Origin: Saxidomus purpurata
Taxonomy: Eukaryota > Mollusca > Bivalvia > Venerida > Veneridae
NCBI GenBank assembly: GCA_022818135.1
Contig: JAFMSR010000010.1
Location: forward strand, 37,644,754-37,708,753
DNA length: 64,000 nucleotides
Direction of reading: 5' to 3'
In this document: piece after piece, positions 27,240 through 39,500 of the stretch
Numbering within the stretch: the first letter of the stretch is position 1
Layout of the letters: each line of letters starts with the position of its first letter
Translations under genes and position numbers: made by a program
The notes under the pieces: generated by a model
Told to the model about the DNA's origin: nothing
The model's input: the letters and a program-made list of their open reading frames with translations, nothing else
The model's database searches: none

Positions 27240-29010
27240 ATAAGCATCGGTTGTCCTTGACAAATTGTAATGATAGAAGGTCCGTACCTTATTTACAAAG
27301 AGAATATTTACGAACGTAATTTAGTCATCGAGGCAAGAAAAACATATTCTGCGATAGCTTTTAGTTCAAGCATTGCATTTTATTGCCCCTTTCGTGCTTG
27401 TTTGCAATATGGTTAAGTTAATTTAATATAATTGTCCTGAAATGGTTGGATGTTTTCACTAAGACGATTTAATGGATTAAGTAGTTGTGTAGTTAGATAT
27501 TTAATGATTTAAAGCTTTCCATTATACCTCCTTAAATCAAACATGTTCCGGGTCAAATTTGTGAAAAGTTGGTATTAATGTGATACTTTAAAAGCTTTCA
27601 TTGTTTGACTTTCACGGAATTAAGCCAAATTGGTATTTAACCTTCTAACAGTTTCGCTTTTACATGTATGTAAACTGGCTAGGTTTAATTGATCAGAAGT
27701 TCTTGTCAATGGACAATTAAATGCATTATCATCTCCTAAAACAACGTGATTTAGTTGAGTAAAACATTCTTTCAAACATAAGCATGATCAAATATTCATG
27801 CATAAACATTTTGGTTTGAAACACTTAGCTCAAGGAAAAACAGAAATATCAGTTTTACAATATATCATTTCGTTATCTAGTATAAGTTTGCAAACAAAGA
27901 ACACTTTCGTAACGTGTATGCATTTTACCGTATTTTTACGTTACAATTTATACAGGTATTTGTTTGGTTCTGATATCCTACTTTTGTTTTCCAGTAGCAC
28001 AAGAAAAACTCTGCCTGGTATCAGTTGACTTCTTAACAGTGCTTGCAGTTTGAAAATAGAAGTGTAAACAATATAATTTTCTTCATGCATTTCTTGGAAA
28101 GGCAAACGAATATTCCGAGTATCTCGTAAATAAAATGGTAAAATTTCGGATGTTTATACTATTAGTATATAAAAGCGTTCCTATATACATGTAACTTACT
28201 GTTTTAGAATGTTTTTTTATTTTTTACTCATATGAACTGACAACCTTGTCAGCTATCTTTGAAAGGATCGTCTGTGTGTGTTTATTGTTTCAGCCTGTCT
28301 AGTTGCTGACAGAGGCTGTGTTGTATGTCTTTTTTATTTAACCATTATACTTTAGCTCATTTACATAACATACACCGAGATTTGCAAGAACCATAATCTC
28401 ATAGACACTAAACGTCACCGGCAAAATATCTTAAAAGATATAATTTTCACTACTACGTTCATTTTCCGGAACATAATATCTAGACATATGTTTCATTTTA
28501 GTGATAAATACAAGGACCATTCTTATTTTTCTATGGAAACGTATCAAAATAATAGAAGTAAATGCCGATATATAATTAAAACATTTATGCATCACCAATA
28601 CACCCGAGTCAGCTGCCCTTGACAGCTTGTCTTAATCTTGAAAAAGTTTCAGATCTTAAGATCTGAGCAAACAAATTACATCGTATTCGTACAAAAAGAA
28701 CGATATTGGATAATTAACGGGCGCCATTTAGCCTGCAGACGATAAATAACATTTTCTGAAATAGCTTTTGTTCAAGTATTGCCTTTTATTACCCTTTCAC
28801 ATTTCTTTTTATTATCTTTTAGAAGAGATTGTTCTAAGCTATGTTTTAAGGCTCTCACAGAGAAGATAAAAGTGATGAAGTAGGCGTGTTTGTCATACTT
28901 TCAATTCCGTAAGATAGTAATGAACTTAAAGCTTTTAATAACAATACACTTTTCTTAGTTTTCATTAAATGATTCTCGTGAAATGGTCAGGCATTCTGAG
29001 CCGTGTCTAA
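27240..29010 (+). repeat. Short direct duplication (about 1.4 kb spacing)
   Basis: 27345-27400 and 28747-28800 share the order TTCTG, ATAGCTTTT, GTTCAAG, ATTGC, TTTTATT, CCCTTTC. Flanks also match: CCTTGACA before (27256 and 28618) and GTGAAATGG or CTGAAATGG after (27437 and 28978). A weaker third instance is at 25036-25075. The copies are well diverged and non-coding. Confidence 0.5.
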
Positions 29011-31400
29011 CATTTGACCTTGAAAAAAAGATCAATTGGTGTTTTTGAGTAATGCAAGAAACATATTCTCATAAAAAAGCAATCAGCCTGAAATATCTGG
29101 ACTGTTTAAGTTGGAATAAAATCGTTCAATAACTGTGTCAATCAACATATTTAGACAAACGACTTCTCTCTAACTATACGAATACATGTAGAGGGCTTTC
29201 TTATTTCATTCACACAAGCCTTGCTTGCTATTTTTTGTGTTCAACATAGCACAGGTTATAGAGTAAATGTGGACGTATAAAAAGGTCGATTAAGTGCAAG
29301 TATGAACGCGTTATTCCAAGAACAAAGTGCAAGCTAAATGTATGCTTTTTACAAAACATTTGTAACGAACTCGACGTTCTATCACACATGTAAGGTAAGA
29401 TATGAAAGATGAATAAGCAACACGCTGTCTTGCAATGTATCATAGCATATCATATTTTAGGGATCCTAGGAAATACCCATCAGTTTGAATCATGTCTTTG
29501 ATTTGTAAAATTACCAGTATTGTATCTCTTACATTAACGTTCTATATTATCCGATGATAAGTCGTTCAAAGTTCGTTCTGATCTATCAAGTATTTAATAT
29601 AAACCGACAAGAAATGACATGAGAAGCGCAGCTAATGTTCAATGTTTCCAAATAATAATAGGTCCGCGATTAATCAATATTCATATCAGATTTCCATTAG
29701 AGTATCACAATTATTCGACAAGTCCCGCTGTTCCCGTTTTATCTTCGCTCGACGATTTTCACAATAAAACTATGAAATGTTTGAGTTTTTCTTGAAATGA
29801 GAGCTTCAATACTACATGTATAATTTAGACATATCACTTTGAAGTTTTTGTGTACTTGTATTCCCGGAAATTATTTCTGTCCTGTACAGTAAAAGGAGGA
29901 ACCATCCCCTGTAGTTGAAGCATTTTAGTAGCAGCAAAGACTACTATATTATTCTTTTGTGTTTGCTTTCTGCTACGGATTGCCACGGAAGAGTGTTCAA
30001 CTATGACATATTTTACATGCATATATTTAAGAATAATTAAAATATAGCATTGTGTGATATATATAAAGTAACAAATTGAATACATTTTAAAGATCATGGG
30101 AGTTCACTAGATATTACACCTACAAACTACATATGATATGGTATCCAGTTTAACGTAGTAGATATTCCTGGTCAATCTAGTACCACTAGATTTTTCTCTT
30201 ACCTGTATACACAAAATGCACATCCGTATGATAAGCTATTTGTTTTACACCGTATGAAATGGTAAGGAAACGTTTCCAATACTACTACATATCAACATAT
30301 GCCTGTTTTAATGTAAAATATAATACAGAGGCTGAACATGGTCTCTGACAGACCGTATAATTTGTCGGTCAAATGCCAAGGTCATGAAGACTTTTGAGTC
30401 CAAAAGAAAACTTAGGCCTAGGGAATTATAAAGTCCTGTCAAGCGGTTTGACCATGATAATAGGATGACATTTGTTATACATTTTTCTAATCAAACTGAA
30501 ACCGTGATTCTCCGATTTCAAGCTTAGTAATTTTCTCACGTCAAGGCATTTTGGTCTAATATTCAACTTTCAAATCCGTTTTAAAAAGAACATTTTGTTT
30601 GTGAATTCCATGTGTATGTAGACGTACAATGTCTATAAAATGTGTTTAATGTCTTGTAAAGTAATCAGCGTAACTATCATATGGCGGGTAATATCCTTCA
30701 ATATAGCTTGTGCGACCTCTTCCCGGAGCAAAAGTATGAAAAGTATAGATATGAAAAAAGGTTATAAGACTTCAATAGTTTTCTTTCATGTAGCAGTACA
30801 AAGGAGACAACTACTCGTTTCTATTTTATTTTGGTCTTCATGATTATTTATATGATAAGCTAAGATTTATATTTACATGGAGTACATGCGTGCTGAAAAC
30901 ATCATGTAATGCAGTATAACAATATCACGACATGAGCATGATAACCATGACATGCAGGCCAACATCATTGATATCATAACAAAAATTAAACTCTTGTTTC
31001 CACTGTGGTTCCCTAGTGTTAATGTCATTACATAGAGATACAATGAATAATTGTACAAAATAACATAATATGAAATAACTAAGAATGCATAAGTGGATCA
31101 AAATTCAGATGTCGCACAGTGCTTATACATTATCACAATATATTAATTTGATTGAATACAACTATCACATTATATTTGTTCGAGACAGCAATAACATTGT
31201 ATATCAAGCAAATTGATGGCAAGTAATGTATATAACATCAAATCAAATCACATCGTGAGTAGAACTAACACTGGTAATGTAAATGCCTGCATCTTATTTA
31301 TTAAGTTGTGTAATGCATTTTAACATGTGCGTATATAAAGTCATGCTAATGTCGAAATAATGTGTAAAACCAACAACATATGACCACTTTTGTTATTATA

Positions 31401-31428
31401 TTGGGTGGGGGTGGGTGTGTGGGGGGGG

Positions 31429-31500
<72 letters not shown>

Positions 31501-31535
31501 TTTTGGTTTTTGTTTTTTTTTTTTTTTTTTTTATA

Positions 31536-31631
<96 letters not shown>

Positions 31632-31906
31632 GGGGTTTTTTTTTTTTTTGTGTGTTGGGGGGTTTTTTTTTTTTTTTTTTTTTGGTTTTAATTGGGGGGG
31701 TTGTTTTTTTTTTTTTTTTTTTTTGGGGGTGTTTTTTTTTTTTGGGGGGGGAAGAGATTTTTTTTTTTTTTTGGGGGGGGGGAAAAAAATATATTTTTTT
31801 TTTTTTATTTTTTATTTTTTTTTTTTTTTTTTTTTTTGTGTTGTTTTTTTTTTTTTTTTTTTATTTTTTTTTTTTTTGTTTTTTTTTTTTTTTTTTTTAT
31901 AAAAAA

Positions 31907-31986
<80 letters not shown>

Positions 31987-31994
31987 GGGGTTTT

Positions 31995-32032
<38 letters not shown>

Positions 32033-32042
32033 TTTTTTTTTT
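31401..32042 (+). repeat. T/G-only low-complexity tract
   Basis: Nearly 640 bases consist of T runs broken by G runs with a few A runs; C occurs only a handful of times. The phenylalanine-rich frames it opens are meaningless. No unit length is evident. Paralogues C2 and C3 have nothing like it. This may be a low-quality long-read consensus rather than real DNA. Confidence 0.85.
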
Positions 32043-33509
32043 AAGTATGCAATAAACCATGAAATAGTTAATCTGGTACATTGAACTTTTATAAGCTTTG
32101 AATAGTTTTTCAGCTTGACGAGGAATAACATAGCTATGTCAGACAAGTACAATGTACCCTATTTAAATGCATCATCGGTACTTCTTGTAAAAGCTTCATT
32201 AAATATACGGTTTAGAAATTTTATAAAAGTCAGATATTGTATACCATTCTATCTTAAACAAAACTGGCAAAGGAGATGTCTGTTAAAGCAATGGTAAGTT
32301 ATAGTACGCAATGTTTATGTAATGAATTTTACAGTTGCAAGTGTTGGTTGTTTCGAAGCATAGTGTACCATCGTTGTACAATAATTATTATTCTGTAACA
32401 GAAAAAAAAAACAGCTAAATGCGTCACACAATTGACAGGTTAAAGATAGGGAAGTCAACGATTAGAATCTATGGAAAATTAACTGCAATAATTGCTTAAT
32501 ATCGACCACGTAAACAATTACTGAATGATAAGGCACATTTATTTGTTTAAAAACTCAAGATATGTATCATAATGAAGAACGTATCAATTAACGAAGCTAT
32601 CAGTTTATACACAACTTTAACAGTGACAACGTTCAACTTGTCACTTAATTGTAGAATAATGATTTGAACAAGTTTTCCCATGTTATTTGTTCTGCGTGAT
32701 TGAGATAAAATCACAATTACTTAGTTACGCATCGTTGCAAAGTAAAAAGTGGTGTTTACAATATCGGTTAATATTTGTACCCAAATGGTACCTTTAAATT
32801 AAATGAATCGTAACGAATCAAAAATTCTTATTTAACTATTATAGAAATACAAATCAATAAATAATTTATTGTACTGTTTTGTTTTTTCATTAAAATTCGG
32901 ATTTTAAAACTTCATTTAAAAACTATCGCCTGGGTTTAATGTAGAAATTTCTAAACTGTTAAAAAGCTGGTCGTTCACAGCTTCCAGATGAAAACAATCA
33001 TCTTCCCACCATTAATTGTATAAGTAATTGCGAGAACCAACAACGTGAGTAAAAACATCTTGATAGCAATTTGAGAAAACCTTGTGATAAGTGTTAGTGA
33101 ATTTTGTTTTACGATTCTGCTACAAAAATATGTTTATAATTATTTGTAACACTTAAGTTTTAAAAAAGGAGCGTGTCTAAACGTATGTCTAATTTGCATA
33201 TATTTACTAAATTTTAGATTGCTCGGAGCTCTTGTATCTTTATCCTATTAGACCGTGGGCCACCAATAACCCCCCCTTCCCCCCATAGGGAATTTTCTAC
33301 ATTATGTTTTTCTGAAAGCCCCTCGTCTGTCGAGCATATTCCTGTTTTCTGCAACCTTGGCATTGGTTCTTTACGGAAATATAGCGGTTTAGAATACGTT
33401 ACCCTTATGAAAATTGTAAAAAAAATATTTAAAAAAGTCAAAAACGTCAAATTGTTTTTAATTAATAGTATACAGTTCTTATAGTGATATTTTAAGAAAG
33501 GGAATTCAA

Positions 33510-33822
33510 ATAGGCTTTTAAATCAAGTTTGTTGACTATCATAGTATCAAATATCTACCCTGTAACATACGTTACTGCGATTTTGTAACACATTTTACAT
33601 TTTGATTTAAATAGATAGGTGACCAACTCTTATTCATAGGTAATTTTCTAAACTATGTTGTTCTGTTATAATTGTATGTTTCATATGTTTAATGAAAGAA
33701 AGTAAGTGTTGTATATGCTTTTAAATCAAGTATTTTGACTATCATAATTTAAAATATATACACTGTAAGATACGTTACTACGATTTTCTCATACATTTTG
33801 CATTTTGATTTATGAAAATTAG
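33510..33822 (+). repeat. Pair of 110-base direct repeats in the palindrome arm
   Basis: 33510-33615 and 33717-33822 both read GCTTTTAAATCAAGT, TTGACTATCATA, GATACGTTACT or CATACGTTACT, CGATTTT and CATTTTGATTTA. The mirror copies lie at about 35990-36100 and 36200-36310, making four in total. Confidence 0.75.
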
Positions 33823-33894
33823 CCATAGTTTACCTAAAACATAATTGTGTTTTTCTAAGAACCAATTTTTGACTGACATCTTATGGAAACATTA

Positions 33895-34852
33895 TCAGTA
33901 ATCAGTCTCATCATCAAACACTGTATCAAGGACACTCATTTCGGGCTCATCATCATTTTCATTGCTGGAGTCATATTCTGTTCTTGAAAGTATTTCTACC
34001 AGATCCTGTGGAACAAAGCTGTCTTTCACCCATTCATATTCGATATTTTCTTGGGGATTAATGTTCCATCCACTCTCCTCCACTCTTGGCAGATTTGGAT
34101 AATTTTCATGAGCATGGAGCCACACGTAGACTTGGTAGTTCACACGTTTGATATTAATCACTAATGTAGTTTTACAAGGAGGCAACAAGCTCATATCTAT
34201 GCCACTGTAAGAGTTAATAACCTGGCCTTTCACTTCGAACCTCTTTTATGAACTGATCATACCTTAGCTTGTTTATAGTGTCAGACCTGGTTTGTCCATA
34301 TATGGCATACAGCAGTACCTCAATGCCTCTCATGAGGTCAGAGGAACACTTATGATCTTGACCCAGAAGTTAAAGTGTATCTCTATACTCTTCGTGTTTC
34401 TCATATAGTTTCAGAGGAGCTACCTTTCCTCGACGGACGAATGCACTGGTTGTATCACATCCTGTTAGGCTATGAATTGCTGGCAAGATGAAACATATAT
34501 CTTCACCTTTGTTTTCAAATATTGTGTTCACATTCAGTAGCCGCCTTTTGTTACCTGTCCCAGTGTCAAATAAAACAGTGCATCCTATTTTAGGTATGTA
34601 CCTAGCAAGCAGAATCAGTACATCTGTATCCGGCGATCACACTATAATAGTACTATGTGGCCTTGCGGATGCAATATCAAGGCAATGCAATATTATACCA
34701 GTATCGGCCTCCTCTTGTGATGAGAATAGTCCTTCTTGTGCTACTACATTGACTTCTGTATTACCGTCATTGCCTGAGAGGCGGTGACACTCTTCACCAA
34801 TCACATAGTTGATACATCTCCCCTGCAGCTCACTGGCATACGTATCAGACAT
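33895..34852 (-). pseudogene. Broken multicopy gene, left palindrome arm
   Basis: Minus-strand frames read in order MSDTYASELQGRCINYV, SSQEEADTGIILHCLDIA (near 34700), SPDTDVL (near 34630), IGCTVLFDTGTGNKRRLL (near 34560), GCDTTSAFVRRGK (near 34450), LMRGIEVLLYAIYGQ (near 34310), VWLHAHENYPNLPRVEESGW (near 34080), and an acidic tail ending DETDY at 33898. Frames change several times, so the gene is dead. I recognise the EADT / SPDTDV / GCDTTSAF arrangement as one of the uncharacterised proteins repeated many times in mollusc and cnidarian genomes; I do not know its function, and the acid-rich spacing only hints at a metal-dependent nuclease fold. The N-terminal part is cut off at the palindrome centre. 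Confidence 0.7.
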
Positions 34853-34953
34853 CCACTGTTCAAATATTAGCTGTATAAGCTGTTGACTAGAAAGGCTTCC
34901 TCGGAAATGAAGATAACAAGAAACAGCTTATACAGCTAATATTTGAACAGTGG

Positions 34954-35908
34954 ATGTCTGATACGTATGCCAGTGAGCTGCAGGGGAGATGTATCAACTA
35001 TGTGATTGGTGAAGAGTGTCACCGCCTCTCAGGCAATGACGGTAATACAGAAGTCAATGTAGTAGCACAAGAAGGACTATTCTCATCACAAGAGGAGGCC
35101 GATACTGGTATAATATTGCATTGCCTTGATATTGCATCCGCAAGGCCACATAGTATTATCATAGTGTGATCGCCGGATACAGATGTACTAAGATGTGCTA
35201 GGTACATACCTAAAATAGGATGCACTGTTTTATTTGACACTGGGACAGGTAACAAAAGGCGGCTACTGAATGTGAACACAATATTTGAAAACAAAGGTGA
35301 AGATATATGTTTCATTTGCCAGCAATTCATAGCCTAACAGGATGTGATACAACCAGTGCATTCGTCTGTCGAGGAAAGGTAGCCCTTTCTGAAACTATAT
35401 GAGAAAAACGCCGAGAGTAAAAGATACACTTAAACTTCTGGGTCAAGACCATAAGTGTTCCTCTGACCTCATGAGAGGCATTGAGGTACTGCTGTATGCC
35501 ATATATGGGCAACCCAGGTCTGATACTATAAAACAGCTATTTAGGTATTATCAGTTCATGAAAAGGTTCGAAAAAAAGGCTAAATTATTAACTCTTACAA
35601 TGGCATAGATATGAGCTTGTTGCCTCCTTGTAAAACTACATTAGAGACTAATATCAATGTGTGAACTATCAAGTCTGCGTGGCTCCATGCTCATGAAAAT
35701 TATCCAAATCTGCCAAGAGTGGAGGAGTGGGGTGGAACATTAATCCCCCCAAGAAAATATCGAATATGAATGGGTGAAAGACAGCTTTGTTCCACAGGAT
35801 CTGGTGGAAATACTTTCAAGAACAGAATACGACTCCAGCAATGAAAATGATGATGAGCCCGAAATGAGTGTGCTTGATACGGTGTTTGACGATGAGACTG
35901 ATTACTGA
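34954..35908 (+). pseudogene. Broken multicopy gene, right palindrome arm
   Basis: This is the mirror copy of the left-arm gene. The first 71 residues are identical to the left copy except one (HSTIIV becomes HSIIIV). A stop replaces the residue before SPDTDVL at 35167, and frameshifts precede GCDTTSAF and follow it. The tail codes for ENDDEPEMSVLDTVFDDET and stops at 35908. Damage differs between arms: the stop at 35167 and the GTACTAAGATGTGC variant are right-only, so the two copies were not corrected against each other. Confidence 0.7.
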
Positions 35909-36573
35909 AAAGTTTCCATAAGATGTCAGTCAAAAGACGTCTGCAAAAATTGGTTCTTAGAAAAAAAAACAATTATGTTTTAGGTAAACTATGGCTAATT
36001 TTCATAAATCAAAATGCAAAATGTATGAGAAAATCGTAGTAACGTATCTTACAGTGTATATATTTTAAATTATGATAGTCAAAATACTTGATTTAAAAGC
36101 ATATACAACACTTACTTTCTTTCATTAAACATATGAAACATACAATTATAACATAACAACATAGTTTAGAAAATTACCTATGAATAAGAGTTGGTCACCT
36201 ATCTATTTAAATCAAAATGTAAAATGTGTTACAAAATCGTAGTAACGTATGTTACAGAGTAGATATTTGATACTATGATAGTCAACAAACTTGATTATTT
36301 AAAAGCCTATTTGACTTCCCTTTCTTAAAATATCACTATAAGAACTGTATACTATTAATTAAAAACAATTTGACGTTTTTGACTTTTTAAAATATTTTCT
36401 TTACAATTTTCATAAGGGTAACGTATTCTAAACCGCTATATTTCCGTAAAGAACCAATGCCAAGGTTGCAGAAAACAGGAATATGCTCGACAGACGAGGG
36501 GCTTTCAGAAAAACATAGTGTAGAAAATTCCCTATGGGGGGGGAGGGTTCGTCATTCTGGCCCATGGTCTATA

Positions 36574-39500
36574 TTTCAAAAGTTCTTTAAACCGTGTGTT
36601 TGTCTTAATAAGCCTTTTATATTTATGCTCTGTTTTATTTTGACTTTATCCTTTAATAATATGAACACAATACTCTACTTGTGATGTATAAATATGTATA
36701 ATAAGGAAAATCAACATCATATAGTAAAGAAATGTATATACACATAATTTTCAATGCAATTGAAGTAACATGCAAAAGACAAATAAAGATGCGTCAAATG
36801 GTTGACAATTAACAATAGGTAACAATAAGTAATATACGTCACATAAACAAATAAGTCTAAGTGTCAGATAATTTTCGGGGACATGAGATTGTGTGCTGGC
36901 ACTTCAGCTCAGCAAATACGCAGAAATTCGTCAGCGCGAGATGGGGGGGGGGGGGGTCGGTCGAAATGACGATAAGACATCATATGTAAACGTCAAAAAT
37001 GCTCACCATTGTAGGTAAATAATAAGTGTAATACATGTATTTATCAGGTTTATTATTGGTAAAACATATGTACATGTACGTACAAAGTAATCGATAGCTC
37101 CGGGTGACATTTCCATGGATACGTTCATTCGGCTTCAGAACAAAATGATTATTTTATAACTGCATGTAATTAGCTACAGACATTTATAATAAGTGCCTTA
37201 TACATGTGTATGTAATTTTCAAACTTAAAGGATAAATAATAAATAATAGGAAAAGTCAATGAAATTTTCATGCAGCCCACGTAAAAAACTATAATGTTGT
37301 CACAAAGATGCGTAAATTGGAATCTGATCTTGGCTTTTGTACGAAAAGCACATATGGGAATATTAAACAATTATTGTGAGATGAAATTATAGTTTCTATT
37401 TTTTTAAAGGAATTGCTACAGATAAGGGTCATAAGGAATTAGATATATAACGAGAAAGACAACATCAAAAGGACATACTGTATACTGGGACTTAGTAAGA
37501 TTATCCTCGAAGCTATTTAATCATATTCAAAGGAAAAATCATTCTGATTTGTACCTTTTGAAAAAGTTCCTGCTTTGTACAGTCAGTATATTTGTACTAA
37601 CAATTGCATGTGTTTTATTGGGACAGCTGCTTTAAACAAATTGTCCGTTGTTGACATGCCAGTCTAGAACAAATACATTGAAATTGTTCTGAAATAGGAA
37701 GCTTTAGTCAGATCATTCCCTGGAGATTGTGTGATAATTTTATCATTTCAGTTCAATGAATATAGATATCATTTTGATCCTGGTCATTTTCAAGAATTGC
37801 CTGTTTGCTTCGATCAGCATTTATAGATCCCGAGATGATAATGAATCGCTGAGAAATCATTACCACGATTTAAAACCGTACGAAAGCAGATTGTTTTTGC
37901 CAAGGAATTTGCTTAAAGGTCCATTACAAACTAAATCGAACTTTTTGTCCTACTTTTTGTAATGTTGTAAACAGCCAGAGAGGTACTTTGCACATCATTG
38001 AAAGTAAAGGTTTTAAATTATAATTCAAAATGTGCGTGCTTATTCGTGTACAAACTATTTACAGCCTCTCTCTGGGAGGCTTCTGAAAAATAACAAAGAT
38101 ATTTGAAAACTGGAATACCTGCTTTCGTTTTTGAAAAGGCGAAATATAATTTATTACTTATTTTGTTAAACTCAAATTTTCAACACAATATGGTCACACT
38201 CGATGCAGTATGTCATATTTTTCCATCTCAGAAGACGCCCGTTACGATTCCAGATTTAAAGAAAATTTAATTTGGTGTAAGTAATGGACCTTTTAACGAG
38301 ATCAACAAGAAAAAATATGTTCTGAGTTAAGACAACGTCAGTTAACTCTGCCTTACAAGACAGAAATCAACAAAACGGTTAAAGACATATGCACTGTTTG
38401 TACGGTTAGGGCTCACTTAAATAAAGTTGAGCATGGAAATACACGTTTTAGTGAATGTCAACTTCTCTTTATACACTGAACTTAATTTTCTTATGTACGT
38501 GCTAAATGTCACAACGTAAGATGTTTGAGTAAATAGTTCCCTTTAAGATAACAGAAAGATAGATGTATGAAATCAACAGGTGTTCCGCAGGGAAGCAACT
38601 GCCCAACTGTTTTATTCATTTCATTTGTAAAACGTGTACCTGCAATGAGTATTAAATTGTTCAAAAGCGATAAAATATTTTTGGATCGATTGATTTATTC
38701 AATCGGATCCAAAGTTAACAGAGTATAGCTTCCTTACGGCCGAACTCTTTACATACAAACAAGTAGTTCCATATATTCCGTTGTTACGAATTATGCTGTC
38801 CTCTGTTTTAAAAATTATATAGTAACAGATCTCAATAATATCACAACATTTCAGAATAGCATAATAATATATTGTTGTTTTTCTTATAATTTGTAACTTA
38901 AATCAACGAGGTATCTGTTCTGTATAGAACTATTTTCCTACGCGGTTTTTATCGTCAGACCGGTGTGACATGAGAAATGTAAGACCCGTGAAATACGTAT
39001 CGCTACACCGGATACACTAAATTCAGTGTTTCCGCGAGAGCACGTTTTCTGTGGTTTTGACGCACTCATTTTGTCAATGACGCAACAGAAATAGCAAAGA
39101 GCGTCTTCTATGACGCAATTAAAATGTGTATGATCAAATTACTACAAAAACAACATTTCAAAACCTCTCAAAACGCTTCGAAATGCAAGATAAATTGTTG
39201 AAAAATATGTTTCCGGTATGGGATATGTCTAATTTTGACCCTATTCCGTCGTCGTTGTCGTCTGATTTCGGATCGACCCGCATTTTGTACCATTGCGTTT
39301 TTGTGTGTGTTGATTCTTATGATACCGTCATCATAGATCGTAGACGCACAACAGATGGTCGACGAACCTTAATAGGGGAAGCAAAAACGTCTTTCTGAGT
39401 GATTTTAATGATCATTGTGTAGTCATTTCGATCAGACTGTCACTATTAAAGGGGTTTAAGTGTGCCAAATAATATCCAAGTTTAATGTCTATGGTTGAAT

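Larger units (their letters stand above)
24181..30640. other. Intronic stretch between segments B and C1
   Basis: No coding exon or RNA gene recognised. 24690-24850 resembles a fragment of an interspersed repeat (TATTTTTATACGCCCGAATG start). 25300-25610 is a degenerate array of TGTGATTAA-like words. Poly-G runs occur near 25730 and 25856. A block with TTCTGAAATA and CTTTTATTACCCTTT occurs three times (about 25040, 27350 and 28750), listed separately. Confidence 0.5.
33246..36573. repeat. 3.3 kb near-perfect palindrome (foldback)
   Basis: The left arm (33246-34884) is the reverse complement of the right arm (34922-36573), with a 37-base spacer at 34885-34921. The innermost bases are CAAATATTAGCTGTATAAGC on the left and its complement on the right. 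The outer ends read TAGACCGTGGGCC and GGCCCATGGTCTA, both next to TA. Arms differ by scattered substitutions and indels; coordinate sums drift by only 14 over 1.6 kb. Each arm carries one copy of the same broken gene reading outward from the centre, plus two copies of a 110-base direct repeat. It could be a foldback transposon, a head-to-head duplication, or a chimeric-read artefact. Confidence 0.9.

Noticed and set aside
31380..32084. Several long phenylalanine/glycine-rich open frames
   Set aside because: They arise only from the T/G tract and have no protein features.
34488..35330. Frames opposite the EADT gene in both palindrome arms (SSPLFSNIVFTFSSRLLLPV type)
   Set aside because: These are antisense shadows of the real, recognisable protein family.
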